This document shows positions 16,668-25,006 of a stretch of DNA of 38,144 bases, piece by piece; within the stretch, counting starts at the first letter, position 1, and each line of letters starts with the position of its first letter. The stretch is from a virus. The DNA lies in IMG/VR virus record IMGVR_UViG_3300050821_001316, positions 1 through 38,144 of that record; one strand, given 5' to 3'. Made by a program: the position numbers and the translations under genes. Below the pieces are notes generated by a model. It was not told the origin of the DNA. It searched no databases and saw only the letters and a program-made list of their open reading frames with translations.

Positions 16668-17065
16668 TGGAGCGCACGCTTTCCGGTAACTTCCAGTTGA
16701 CGGCGGTGCTGACCGACAAGCGGCAGCTGGTCCTGACCGGATACGTCTACAGCGACGACACTCCGCACGACATCAACGCTCGGCTAGACGCCTATCAGGA
16801 CGCGCTCGACCGCCAAGCGATCCGCGTTGACGTGATGGTGACGAAGACGGCGGAACTCGCTCGGGCAGAGGCAGCCGTTGTCGAGCTGATGGCGCACAAC
16901 GAAGCGCTATCGAAGCGGCAGAGCGCGGGCAAGAAGCTGACCAGCCAACAGGTCCAGCAGATGAGCCACTTCGACGACCAGCTGCGTCACTGGATGCGCA
17001 CCAAAGAAAGCGTGGCGGCGGCCATCGAAGAAGGCAAGCGCAAGCTCAACGGCGCGGCAAAGTGA
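16667..17065 (+). CDS. Small coiled-coil protein in head-tail region
   Basis: 132 residues, starting in a TGATG overlap. The first 25 residues suggest two strands (NFQLTAVLTDKRQLVLTGYV); the rest is helical and rich in Ala/Gln/Glu/Lys, with heptads from about residue 60 on. There is no membrane segment. It lies between the capsid-associated gene and the adaptor candidate, so it could be a small head-tail or assembly factor. Not recognised beyond that. Confidence 0.55.
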   Translation: MERTLSGNFQLTAVLTDKRQLVLTGYVYSDDTPHDINARLDAYQDALDRQAIRVDVMVTKTAELARAEAAVVELMAHNEALSKRQSAGKKLTSQQVQQMSHFDDQLRHWMRTKESVAAAIEEGKRKLNGAAK

Positions 17066-17821
17066 ATGCAAGCGCAACAAATTGTCCTCTTGGCCTCCCA
17101 GATCGCGAAAGGCGGGGTCGGGATGGTGGGCATTGCCGGTCAGTTCCTCAATCTAGTTTTGCAAGACTTGGTTCTAAATAAAAATTTAAAGGTTAACCGA
17201 GTCACCAAGACCCTCGTAGTTCAAGCCGGAACATACGGTCCATTCCTCCTAGAATCGGACTACCTCCGGACTTACGACCTGTTCTATCCTATCCCGGCTT
17301 CTGGCGGCGGAACTTCGTCAGGCATCACAATATTTCTAACTCCAATAACCATGGAACAGTTTGATGCTGAATTCAAAAGCCCGTCCACGACGAACTACCC
17401 GTATGAATTCGCCACCGATCTATCTACGCAAGCGCAGATCACAGCATCGGCTGCCGCAGCGCTGATTATTCCGGGGGCGACATCGGCTGGCAATTTGTTT
17501 ATCTACCCACAGACCTCGGGGCAGATCGCGCTCACGCATCGATACATGGTCAACCAACCAGATATTCCGTCGCCTCACACTTCAACGGCGATACCGTGGT
17601 TCCCATACGATGACTATTTGATTACCGCAACCGCTGCTAGGATGTGTGAAGTTACTGGGGATGATCGATCAAAGTCACTGTACGATCGTTCTCAGGAAAT
17701 GCTGCGCCCGCACCTCATCATGGAGGGGGACGAGCAGCAGACCGTAAAGAATGTGCGACTAGATCCGCGTAGATTCCGTGCAGCGCGTGGCCTGAAGCCC
17801 GTAAAAGCGTATCCCTTCTGA
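17066..17821 (+). CDS. Head-tail adaptor / tail protein candidate
   Basis: 251 residues, ATG directly after the preceding stop. It lies between the capsid block and the nozzle gene, as adaptor (T7 gp11-like) genes do. A helical first 45 residues is followed by alpha/beta sequence and a C-terminal helix with a basic DPRRFRAARGLKP tail. Family assignment rests on position and size, with no diagnostic motif. The first third uses more AT-rich codons than its neighbours (for example 17150-17200). Confidence 0.5.
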   Translation: MQAQQIVLLASQIAKGGVGMVGIAGQFLNLVLQDLVLNKNLKVNRVTKTLVVQAGTYGPFLLESDYLRTYDLFYPIPASGGGTSSGITIFLTPITMEQFDAEFKSPSTTNYPYEFATDLSTQAQITASAAAALIIPGATSAGNLFIYPQTSGQIALTHRYMVNQPDIPSPHTSTAIPWFPYDDYLITATAARMCEVTGDDRSKSLYDRSQEMLRPHLIMEGDEQQTVKNVRLDPRRFRAARGLKPVKAYPF

Positions 17822-17822
17822 T

Positions 17823-19661
17823 GTGGCTATCTCCAACTCAAAGGCAATGCGTTTCACGCCGCGCGGTCTGGTGGACGCATTCGACGCATCCGACAAATTC
17901 CCCGGCGCATCGCAGAAGTTAAGCAATCTCATTTTCGACCAATCTAATCCTGAATTGGTCGTGTCGCGTCCTGGGGTCACGCTGCTGGTCGACCTCGCGG
18001 CAACTGGACGCTTTGCCAGCCCGACGTTCATCTCGATCCACATTGCGATTGGTACGCGGATCTATGGCATGGTGGCGACGCTACGCTTCCCGGGGCACGA
18101 TGAGCCATTCTGCTACGACACGGCGACGAGTACGTTCATTCCTATCTCGGGAGTGACGGCGCTGACGACGCCGCTGACACCGGCATTGTTCGGAGACTGG
18201 GTTCCGCCGACGATGACATCGGTGGGAACGCTGGTCATTGTGACGCACGCTGGCTTCAGCGGGTTAGGCAAGCACCTGTGGGGCGACGGAACGCTCTGGG
18301 GCAGTACCTCGCAGGGTGGCAGCAACGCGCTCTGGGGTGACGCCTACACGTTTGGCACCATCGACACCACGGTTCCGAACGCGCTGGTCTGGAACTCGAC
18401 CACGACGGCGGTGAATCCTCTAGATGGTGTCCCGACCGCCGTTGCCAACTTCAACAATCGCGCGTGGTTCGCGGTCAGGAATCAACTGGAGTACACCGAC
18501 GTCCTTACCAATCCCCTTACTCGGACTAACGCAACTCAAGCAATCACCATCGGAGATTCGGGCATCGTCAACGCGCTTTCAGGACTTCCTGTACAAACGG
18601 CTGGTTCTGGCATCGTTCAAACACTCACTGTGTTTAAATCAACGCAAGTCTGGCAGGTTGGAGGCGACCCTGCGACGTGGAATCTGGGTCTTGACCAAAT
18701 CTCCCTTACGGTCGGCACGAATGCGCCGCGCTCGATTGGCCTATCGCCCTACGGGACGTATTTCGGGTCGACTGGCGGCCCGTACTTCATCGACTTGCTC
18801 GGTGCGCTTCGTCCGCTGACCAACAGCCTGCAAACGCTGGAGCCGGACGTACAGACGCCGTTCGAGAATGCGTTTTTCCCTACGCGCTGGGCGGGAGCCT
18901 ACAACTCGACGATTTATCGCGTCTGCGGTGGGACCACTGTTCGCGGCATATCGAGCGTCAACGATTACTGGTTCGACGAGCACAAGCGGCGCTGGAACGG
19001 TCCGCATACCTTTCAGTACGACTGCGCGTCGGCGCTCGGCGGGTTCTTCGTCCTCTCGTCGGTCGGCAATCCAGGCCTGCTGATGCAGAGCAATACCCAG
19101 CAGAACATGAACTTCGTCAACACCGACCTCGGCACACTGATGACCTGCACCATGCTCAGTTCGACCTTTCCCAAGGTCGGCGATATGTTCGTGAAGCAGG
19201 TAGCAGAGTCGCAGATCGAGCTATCGGCATCGAGCGGCAATATTACTTACAACATCACGGCGCAGGACGAGCAGGGCAGGACGATCGGCTTTGCGCAGAT
19301 TTCGGTCATCAATCAAGGGGCCGCATGGGGGTCGTTCAACTGGGGCGACGGAACGCTTTGGTCGACGAGCAACCTTTGGGGCGGCGGCTCGCTCTGGGGC
19401 GCGCTCGGCTCGTACTGGGGCGACGGCACGCTCTGGCTGGGCAACCCTCCAGCCTACTGGACCGCCGCTGCCGGGTCTGGTGTATTGTGGGGCGCTGGAG
19501 TGCAGAATGTTCCGCATACCTACCCGGTTCCATGGGCTGCGCCGCTGGTGTTCGAGAAGATGCAGCTCTTGGTGACGGCGACGGCATCGGCTGAAGTTGG
19601 CATCGGGACGTTCTATGCTCGCTACCAGAAGACGGGATACATGACGACCGGGCAGCAATGA
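17823..19661 (+). CDS. Tail nozzle-like protein with LWGDGTLWG blocks
   Basis: 612 residues, GTG start one base after the previous stop. The size, the start MAISNSKAMRFTPRGLVDA, the strand-rich sequence and the position after the adaptor fit the beta-propeller nozzle (tail tubular protein B type) of short-tailed phages. Two Trp/Gly-rich clusters occur: GKHLWGDGTLWG near residues 150-178, and a denser run near 500-540 with repeated WGDGTLW, LWGGGSLWG and YWGDGTLWL. These may be ligand-binding or subunit-contact loops. The stop overlaps the next ATG. Confidence 0.65.
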   Translation: MAISNSKAMRFTPRGLVDAFDASDKFPGASQKLSNLIFDQSNPELVVSRPGVTLLVDLAATGRFASPTFISIHIAIGTRIYGMVATLRFPGHDEPFCYDTATSTFIPISGVTALTTPLTPALFGDWVPPTMTSVGTLVIVTHAGFSGLGKHLWGDGTLWGSTSQGGSNALWGDAYTFGTIDTTVPNALVWNSTTTAVNPLDGVPTAVANFNNRAWFAVRNQLEYTDVLTNPLTRTNATQAITIGDSGIVNALSGLPVQTAGSGIVQTLTVFKSTQVWQVGGDPATWNLGLDQISLTVGTNAPRSIGLSPYGTYFGSTGGPYFIDLLGALRPLTNSLQTLEPDVQTPFENAFFPTRWAGAYNSTIYRVCGGTTVRGISSVNDYWFDEHKRRWNGPHTFQYDCASALGGFFVLSSVGNPGLLMQSNTQQNMNFVNTDLGTLMTCTMLSSTFPKVGDMFVKQVAESQIELSASSGNITYNITAQDEQGRTIGFAQISVINQGAAWGSFNWGDGTLWSTSNLWGGGSLWGALGSYWGDGTLWLGNPPAYWTAAAGSGVLWGAGVQNVPHTYPVPWAAPLVFEKMQLLVTATASAEVGIGTFYARYQKTGYMTTGQQ

Positions 19662-19831
19662 TCGACAAGAAGACGCGTCGCGCGGAACTTGAGGCATCCT
19701 TGGCGAAGGCCGAGGACTTGGTACGCACCACCCAGCAGCAGATACTTGTGCTGCGCGGCGGGATCACGATGCTGAACGAATTGATTACGGACGAGGAACA
19801 GGAGACGCAAAATGTTCAAACGACTGAGTAG
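19658..19831 (+). CDS. 57-aa coiled-coil mini-protein
   Basis: ATG 19658 overlaps the nozzle stop (ATGA) and the frame ends at 19831, 20 bases inside the next gene. The 57 residues are highly charged with a Leu/Ile heptad pattern (ELEASLAKAEDLVRTTQQQI, then LRGGITMLNELI) and a short acidic tail. Coupling on the left and the clean heptads support a real gene. A small assembly chaperone or fibre adaptor would fit; function is otherwise unknown. Confidence 0.6.
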   Translation: MIDKKTRRAELEASLAKAEDLVRTTQQQILVLRGGITMLNELITDEEQETQNVQTTE

Positions 19832-20660
19832 GTACTTCCACCTCGGCGTGATAGTCGGACCGCTGCCGAACAACATCGTCGACGGCACGATCATCGACGC
19901 AGTCCCGGTCATGGCAAACTTCAATTGGATCGTCAGTCAGGTCAACGCCAATGCTGCGGCTGGATCAAGCGCGAACTCGTTGAGCATCCCGACCTTCGTT
20001 CCTTCCGGCTCGGTTGGAGGCTCGGCAAACGCGATCACCCTGACGCCTAGCCCAGTCATTACCAGCTATGCCGCCGGGCAGCGCTTCAGCTTCCCCGCCG
20101 CATCGTCGAACACTGGCGCGACCACCATCGCGACCAATGGCCTAGCGGCTCGGAATCTGGTCTATGCCGATGGCACGGCAATGAGTGGTAGCGAGCTGCT
20201 GTCGACTGGCGTGTACGACATCGAGGACAACGGATCGGCCTATGTGCTGATGAACTCGGCGCAAGGGTCCAACATCATCAACTGGACGCCGACCGTCTCT
20301 TTCGGTGGTGCCAGCGTCGGCGTGACATACAGCACTCAGTCCGGCATCGCGTTCAAGGTCGGACGCATGGTCTTCTTCGCGTTCGCTGTCGTGCTCTCAA
20401 GCAAAGGTTCTTCCACCGGCCAAATGGCCATCGGTGGCTTGCCATACACGGTCAATGCCAACTGGCTCGGCAACAATGGCGGCCCGCTGTTTGCGGCTAA
20501 CGTGACCTTTGCGTCCGGCTATCTCATGGTGAATTTCGTTCTGAATACGACCCGCATGGGCATATTGAACGTCATCAGCGCCACCGGAGTAACTGCGCTG
20601 ACCGACACCGCTTTCGCCAACAACTCGACGATAGCGTCGTCAATGTTCTACGCCGTGTGA
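19812..20660 (+). CDS. Tail fibre-type protein with shared anchor
   Basis: 282 residues. The tag MFKRLSRYFHLG is followed by IVGPLPNNIVDGTIIDAVP and VMANFNWIVSQVNANA (residues 13-50), the virion-anchor module common at the N-terminus of phage tail fibres. The rest is Ser/Thr/Gly/Ala-rich beta sequence, probably a fibre shaft or tip. It overlaps the upstream mini-protein by 20 bases. The same anchor occurs in two more genes here, so several fibres may compete for, or share, one attachment site. The host receptor is unknown. Confidence 0.75.
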   Translation: MFKRLSRYFHLGVIVGPLPNNIVDGTIIDAVPVMANFNWIVSQVNANAAAGSSANSLSIPTFVPSGSVGGSANAITLTPSPVITSYAAGQRFSFPAASSNTGATTIATNGLAARNLVYADGTAMSGSELLSTGVYDIEDNGSAYVLMNSAQGSNIINWTPTVSFGGASVGVTYSTQSGIAFKVGRMVFFAFAVVLSSKGSSTGQMAIGGLPYTVNANWLGNNGGPLFAANVTFASGYLMVNFVLNTTRMGILNVISATGVTALTDTAFANNSTIASSMFYAV

Positions 20661-20663
20661 TAC

Positions 20664-21860
20664 ATGCCGCTGAATCCGGCCTCTCCGAATCTAGGAACCG
20701 GACCCACTAATCAGCAGGGTCCGGCTCCCCAGACCGGGAGCACGACACCCACCGGGCAACTGATCGGCCCGCTGCCGGCGAGCACCATGCCGGGGCAGCT
20801 CGCGGAGACCATTCCGGTCATGGCGAATTTTCAGTTTCTGCTGAACGCCATCAACAACATCGTCGTCAATCCGCCTGGGGGCGGCGTCGGTCCGGCGGGT
20901 CCGCCCGGGCCACCGGGGCCGCAAGGTCCGCAGGGCACTCCCGGCACTGGCGGGGCGGTCAGCATAACGGCGGTGACGCCGATTGTCGTTACGCCGAGTC
21001 CAATCACCGGAACTGGCGTCGTCAGCCACGCCGCGAGCGGAGTCACCCCTGGTACTTACGGGGATGCCAGCCATTACCCGGTTGTGACGGTAGAGGCCGA
21101 TGGGCATACGACTGCCGTGTCGCTGCAAACTGTGTCGGCTGGTGGCGGACTGCTCAAGTCGCAGGAGTTCACATCGAGTGGAACGTGGACTCCGCCAGCT
21201 GGCGTGACCGGCGCGTGGATTACGATGGTCGGCGGCGGGGGCGGAGGGGCCACGCAAGCGTCGGCCTCCGGTGGTGGTGCTGGTGGGGCCGGCGAACTGG
21301 TAGAAAATATGCTGGTGCCGATCAGCGGCGCGGTCACGGTGACGATCGGTGCCGGCGGGGCGGGTGCGATTGCGGCGAGCGGTTCACTCCCCGGTGCGAA
21401 TGGCACCGATACGAGTTTTGGACCTTGGATCGCCAAGGCTGGCTTTGGTGGCGTCGTTTCGTCTCCGCGATCGTCTGGGGCCGGTGGTGGCGCACATGGC
21501 GCTCAAAGCACGGTCGGCAACGGACAGTTAGGCAATGCCGAGTCGCCCACCTATTTCGGTGGAAGTTCCGGCGGTGGTGGTGGCGACACGGCAAACGCTG
21601 GATTCATCGGCGGCGGCTCGGGGGGCTTTGTGATTGGCGGGGCTGGCGGTGCGCTGGTGACGGCTCAAGGTGGCGGCGGTGGTGGCGCAGGCACGCTCTG
21701 GGGCCCCGGCGGCGCTGGTGGCGATGGCGGGACCAGTGGACACAATGCGCCAGCAGGAAGCTACGGGGCCGGCGGCGGTGGCTCGGGCGGCATCACCGGA
21801 ACGACAGGCTCGGGCGGCAATGGGCTGTCCGGCTATGTCTTGGTCGGCTGGATCAGCTGA
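20664..21860 (+). CDS. Collagen-like, glycine-rich tail fibre / adhesin
   Basis: 398 residues, in order: a Pro/Gly/Thr-rich start; the anchor module QLIGPLPASTMPGQLAETIP then VMANFQFLLNAINN (about residues 33-66) without the YLTLG tag; a short collagen-like run with GPPGPPGPQGPQG (about 77-92); a beta segment; and from about residue 167 a glycine-rich adhesin domain beginning QEFTSSGTWTPPAGVTG with many GGGGG runs. Glycine-rich sandwich domains of this type are host-receptor adhesins in other phages. It starts three bases after the previous gene, and its stop overlaps the next ATG. Confidence 0.75.
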   Translation: MPLNPASPNLGTGPTNQQGPAPQTGSTTPTGQLIGPLPASTMPGQLAETIPVMANFQFLLNAINNIVVNPPGGGVGPAGPPGPPGPQGPQGTPGTGGAVSITAVTPIVVTPSPITGTGVVSHAASGVTPGTYGDASHYPVVTVEADGHTTAVSLQTVSAGGGLLKSQEFTSSGTWTPPAGVTGAWITMVGGGGGGATQASASGGGAGGAGELVENMLVPISGAVTVTIGAGGAGAIAASGSLPGANGTDTSFGPWIAKAGFGGVVSSPRSSGAGGGAHGAQSTVGNGQLGNAESPTYFGGSSGGGGGDTANAGFIGGGSGGFVIGGAGGALVTAQGGGGGGAGTLWGPGGAGGDGGTSGHNAPAGSYGAGGGGSGGITGTTGSGGNGLSGYVLVGWIS

Positions 21861-22678
21861 TGGGTTCGACATTGAAATGTCAGGAGTTCACGTCGAGTGG
21901 AACGTTCACTGTGCCGGCGGGGGTGTCTGGGGTCTGGGTGACCATGATCGGAGGCGGCGGCGGCGGCGGGTCTTATCTGCCGACCGGGACGCCTCCGACT
22001 CCCAACGGCGCTGGTGGCGGTGGGGCCGCCGAGTTTGTGCGCAACCGTCTTTTTCATGTGTCCGGTGGCATGACGGTGACCATCGGTGCGGGTGGCACGG
22101 TGACGCTTGGGGCAGCGACCGGCGGTCATGGAGGGATAACCTCGTTTGGCACCGCGCAGGCCGATGGCGGTTGGGGCGGGGTGGAATCGTCGCAGAATCC
22201 AACACACGTGCCGTATCACCCGGAGCTTCAGCCGGCGGTATCCGGCTCGAACCGTGGTGGTGATGGAGGCGGCTGTTACGATATTACTGGTGGTGGACTG
22301 CCGCAATTATTGGGGTCCGGCTACATGCCTGGAGTGATTAGTCCGTACACTGAAACGAACGGTTATCAAGGCGGCAGCAGCGGCGGTGCCGGTGGCGTCA
22401 ACTTCGCAGGTGGTCCGGGGGGAACGGCGGAATCGGTCCCCGGTGGCCCACATGGGCTAGGCGATCCGGGGAGCTTTGACGGCGGCGGCGGTGGCGGTGG
22501 CGCATCGCCGTGGGGCACTGGTGGCGCTGGCGGGGCGGGAGACTTCAACGGCCACGCTGCGGCTGGAACCGCCTATGGAGCAGGCGGCGGCGGTGCCGGG
22601 GGCAACCGGACGCTGTTGAACACAGTGGGTGGCGTCGGCATTGGCGGCTATTGCGTGGTATTTTGGTGCGGACCATAG
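21860..22678 (+). CDS. Glycine-rich adhesin, paralog of the previous domain
   Basis: 272 residues from ATG 21860, in a TGATG overlap. The frame is open far upstream, but that part is an Arg/Trp-rich shadow of the previous gene. The start QEFTSSGTFTVPAGVSGVWV matches the adhesin domain of the preceding protein almost residue for residue, and GGGGG runs follow throughout. It lacks the anchor and collagen parts. It probably arose by tandem duplication and may be a detachable tip, an alternative receptor-binding protein, or an adhesin loaded onto another fibre. Confidence 0.7.
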   Translation: MGSTLKCQEFTSSGTFTVPAGVSGVWVTMIGGGGGGGSYLPTGTPPTPNGAGGGGAAEFVRNRLFHVSGGMTVTIGAGGTVTLGAATGGHGGITSFGTAQADGGWGGVESSQNPTHVPYHPELQPAVSGSNRGGDGGGCYDITGGGLPQLLGSGYMPGVISPYTETNGYQGGSSGGAGGVNFAGGPGGTAESVPGGPHGLGDPGSFDGGGGGGGASPWGTGGAGGAGDFNGHAAAGTAYGAGGGGAGGNRTLLNTVGGVGIGGYCVVFWCGP

Positions 22679-22685
22679 GAAGATC

Positions 22686-23255
22686 ATGAGACGACTTCGA
22701 CAGTACCTCACGCTCGGCGCAATCATCGGCCCGCTGCCGGTTCAACTGCTGGACGGGCAGATCGCGGATGCAGTGCCCGTGATGGCGAATTTCAACTGGA
22801 TCGTTTCGCAAGTGAACGCGAACGCATCCGGTACGCCGGCATCCTTAACGGATATTCAGGTAACGAATACTGCTTCGCCAAGCCTTACCAACAACGTGAA
22901 CTATCCGATCGGTCAGGGCGGAACGGTGGTTAAGGACACGCTGGGCGAGTTTTCTACCGTGACGGGGATTTTCACGGCGACGGCGGCGGGCGTCTATCTG
23001 GTCAGCGCGATGGTCAACATCAATCAGAACGGGTGCACGTTCAGCTCGGCGCTTGCCCTGTCGCGCGTCGGCTCGTCGGTCAACTGTGCGCTCGGCGCGG
23101 TCATTTCGCCGGTCACCGTCACTCAGGCCGGAACGTGGGTCGAGTCGGTCACGCTGGCGGCGCTGGGAACGATCAATATGTACGTCAACGTGCCGTTTTC
23201 TGGCGGACCGGCTAAGATCGCGTTCGCACAACTGACGATTACTCGACTTCGATAG
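22686..23255 (+). CDS. Short tail fibre with shared anchor and C1q-like head
   Basis: 189 residues from ATG 22686, preceded by AGGAA; in-frame codons further upstream belong to the previous gene. The tag MRRLRQYLTLG is followed by the anchor module IIGPLPVQLLDGQIADAVP and VMANFNWIVSQVNANA. The C-terminal 120 residues (GIFTATAAGVYLVSAMVNI onwards) read like a C1q/TNF-type jelly roll, a trimerising receptor-binding fold. The anchor is very close to that of the gene at 19812. Confidence 0.7.
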   Translation: MRRLRQYLTLGAIIGPLPVQLLDGQIADAVPVMANFNWIVSQVNANASGTPASLTDIQVTNTASPSLTNNVNYPIGQGGTVVKDTLGEFSTVTGIFTATAAGVYLVSAMVNINQNGCTFSSALALSRVGSSVNCALGAVISPVTVTQAGTWVESVTLAALGTINMYVNVPFSGGPAKIAFAQLTITRLR

Positions 23256-23273
23256 TGGCGGTTTCGTGACGAC

Positions 23274-23618
23274 ATGCAGCAACAACCAAAAGCAGACGGT
23301 GGCTTTGCAAAGCTGGCCGGGTCGGTGGGAGGCGCGCTGCTCGTTGCCATCATCGGGTTCTTTGTTTGGCTCGCGAATGTATCAAGCCGCCTGTCCGTGA
23401 TTGAACAAACCAACATTGTTGAACGCCAAGCCTCTGATCGTGTCGATAAGGAAAGGCTCGAAGCGGCGCGGAGAGTCGAGGATGCGACCAAGGAATCCCT
23501 AACTCGTATCGAGCATGAGCGGGAAGCCAACGATGCGCGTGTTCGAGATGACCTGAGAGAGTTGCGCACCCGCGTATTCCCGCCAGCCGTTCAATCGCCG
23601 TTGCCCTATCAAAAATGA
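23274..23618 (+). CDS. Membrane protein: holin or i-spanin candidate
   Basis: 114 residues with one transmembrane helix at about residues 16-36 (GSVGGALLVAIIGFFVWLAN), followed by a charged coiled coil of about 65 residues and a Pro-rich tail. One N-terminal anchor plus a coiled coil is the layout of an inner-membrane spanin, but small holins can look similar. It is directly upstream of the endolysin candidate, overlapping it by 4 bases, which places it in the lysis cassette. Confidence 0.6.
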   Translation: MQQQPKADGGFAKLAGSVGGALLVAIIGFFVWLANVSSRLSVIEQTNIVERQASDRVDKERLEAARRVEDATKESLTRIEHEREANDARVRDDLRELRTRVFPPAVQSPLPYQK

Positions 23619-24004
23619 TCGGTCGCAACAATCCGTTCGACCTTCGGTTTGTCGCCAGCATTCGCTGGGTCGGGCAGACTGGGCAGACGCGCGGATTCTG
23701 TGATTTTGCTACGCTCAACGATGGCGCTCGGGCAGGATGCATAGACCTCAAGAATGCGTGGCTCATCCACGGACTCAACACTGTCGCAACGATCATTCCC
23801 CACTACGCACCGCCGACCGAGAACGACACCGAGGCGTACATCGTCGACGTGTGCAAGGACATGGGAATTGCGCGGGACTATCCGTTACGCCTCGACGAAC
23901 AGTGGCCATTATTGGCCCTATCTGCTGCGGTCTGGCACCACGAACAGGGCCAAAGGGCGCTCGCCGCCCCTCTCTACTATGGCGTTGCAGCAGCCCTCGC
24001 TTAG
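23615..24004 (+). CDS. Putative endolysin (P5-like lytic enzyme family)
   Basis: 129 residues starting in an overlap with the membrane protein. NPFDLRF, then SIRWVGQTGQTRGFCDF, NDGARAG, then IIPHYAPPTENDTEAYI resembles a family of small phage proteins annotated as P5-like or lysozyme-like muralytic enzymes. The conserved elements are the WxGQ...GFCxF block and the YAPPxENDT block. I cannot assign the catalytic residue with certainty (E69 and D71 in ENDT are candidates). It has no signal sequence, so the holin candidate would be needed for export. Confidence 0.6.
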   Translation: MIGRNNPFDLRFVASIRWVGQTGQTRGFCDFATLNDGARAGCIDLKNAWLIHGLNTVATIIPHYAPPTENDTEAYIVDVCKDMGIARDYPLRLDEQWPLLALSAAVWHHEQGQRALAAPLYYGVAAALA

Positions 24005-24006
24005 GT

Positions 24007-24036
24007 ATAGTCTGTGCCGTGTCATGAGCAGACTAT
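24007..24036 (+). other. Hairpin after the endolysin gene
   Basis: ATAGTCTG (24007-24014) and CAGACTAT (24029-24036) form a perfect 8-bp inverted repeat with a 14-base loop containing an ATG (24024). No U-tract follows, so it is not a typical terminator. It could stabilise the lysis mRNA or hide the in-loop ATG. The rest of 24005-24125 shows no supported gene. Confidence 0.4.
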
Positions 24037-24125
24037 TGATTCGGATTGAGAAAATCATCATCAGGCTGATTGCCTGCTTCGAAAACTCTGCCGACACCCT
24101 TAATCTGACCATTGAAGGAAACAAC

Positions 24126-24428
24126 ATGGCACTTAGCATCGGCCTCACCGCAACTGCGAAAATCGCGCCCACCGCCGCCGGGGCACCGGCCACCGTAACC
24201 AACGTCGTCTACGCCTGCGTGCCTGCCGGCGCATACACCATCGTCCCTGCAGCCGACAATATGTCGGCGGTCTACACCGCTGCCGTCGTAGGAACCGGCA
24301 ATGAGGCGACCGTGCAGGCGGTCAATTCGGCAGGCACCGTGCTGACCGATGCGGCGGCGCTTCCCGACGTCACCGCTGCCGCCGGCCCGCCGGCTGACGC
24401 GCTGAATTTGAGCGTGAGCATTCCTTAA
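24126..24428 (+). CDS. Small Ig-like protein
   Basis: 100 residues from ATG 24126, with a strong GAAGGA ribosome site. The sequence is Ala/Thr/Val-rich with alternating strands and NEATVQAVNSAGTVL, typical of a single Ig-like phage domain. An in-frame ATG at 24024 would add 34 residues beginning MSRLLIRIEKIIIRLIACFE, a possible membrane or tag-like helix. It lacks a good ribosome site and lies in the loop of the hairpin, so the shorter form is preferred. A head or tail decoration role is plausible. Confidence 0.55.
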   Translation: MALSIGLTATAKIAPTAAGAPATVTNVVYACVPAGAYTIVPAADNMSAVYTAAVVGTGNEATVQAVNSAGTVLTDAAALPDVTAAAGPPADALNLSVSIP

Positions 24429-24433
24429 AAGCC

Positions 24434-25006
24434 ATGAAGATTCTGACCCTCGGAATCTTAGTTCTAACCCTCGCCGCCTGCGCGACCACACCAACGGTCA
24501 CGCCTACGGCGAGGGGATACCTGTACAAGCCGCGCCCACTAGCGGCAATGTCGACGTCTACCATCGACACGGACTTTTACACCACGCTCGCCGGATGCCA
24601 GTCGGTGCTGACTGGGTTCGAGCAACAGTCGACGCAGGCTAAATACTGGGGGGTGGCTCTCCAGACGGCGGGTGGCCTTCTCGGCTCCGTCTTTCTGCCC
24701 ATCGCCGTCGTGCGCCACGCAGCGGCATCCGTCATTGCAGGACTCGGCGCGGCTGCCGGCTTTACCAACACGGAGATTAGCGTCATCAAGAACGAAGCGC
24801 TGGACGCAGCGTCCATCCTCATGTCTCGGGCGAGCGTACTTGCCGGAATGCAGGCTGGACTGGCAGATTATTACGCGGCGCGTGCGGCCACTCCGCTCGA
24901 TCTGAACAAGTTGCAGGCGTCGGTCGACAAGCTAAAGGTAGCGTGTCTCAGTTACGACTTGGCTTCTCCAAATTCCGGTCCTATTCCGATTCCGGCGGCA
25001 CCATGA
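24434..25006 (+). CDS. Lipoprotein (possible outer-membrane lysis factor)
   Basis: 190 residues with a lipoprotein signal: MKILTLGILVLTLAAC, lipobox LAAC, lipidated Cys at 16. The mature part contains a long Ala/Gly/Val hydrophobic stretch (about residues 73-107) and a helical C-terminus. Its place two genes after the endolysin suggests an outer-membrane spanin, but it is longer than most o-spanins and not Pro-rich, so a superinfection-exclusion lipoprotein is an alternative. The stop overlaps the next small gene (ATGA). Confidence 0.6.
   Translation: MKILTLGILVLTLAACATTPTVTPTARGYLYKPRPLAAMSTSTIDTDFYTTLAGCQSVLTGFEQQSTQAKYWGVALQTAGGLLGSVFLPIAVVRHAAASVIAGLGAAAGFTNTEISVIKNEALDAASILMSRASVLAGMQAGLADYYAARAATPLDLNKLQASVDKLKVACLSYDLASPNSGPIPIPAAP

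Noticed and set aside
21185-21859. Arg/Trp-rich 225-codon extension upstream of the second glycine-rich adhesin
   Set aside because: It is an out-of-frame reading of the Gly codons of the previous gene; the ATG at 21860 fits the paralogous start.
24024-24125. N-terminal extension of the Ig-like protein as the main start
   Set aside because: The ATG has no good ribosome site and sits in a hairpin loop, whereas ATG 24126 has GAAGGA at proper spacing; kept only as an alternative.
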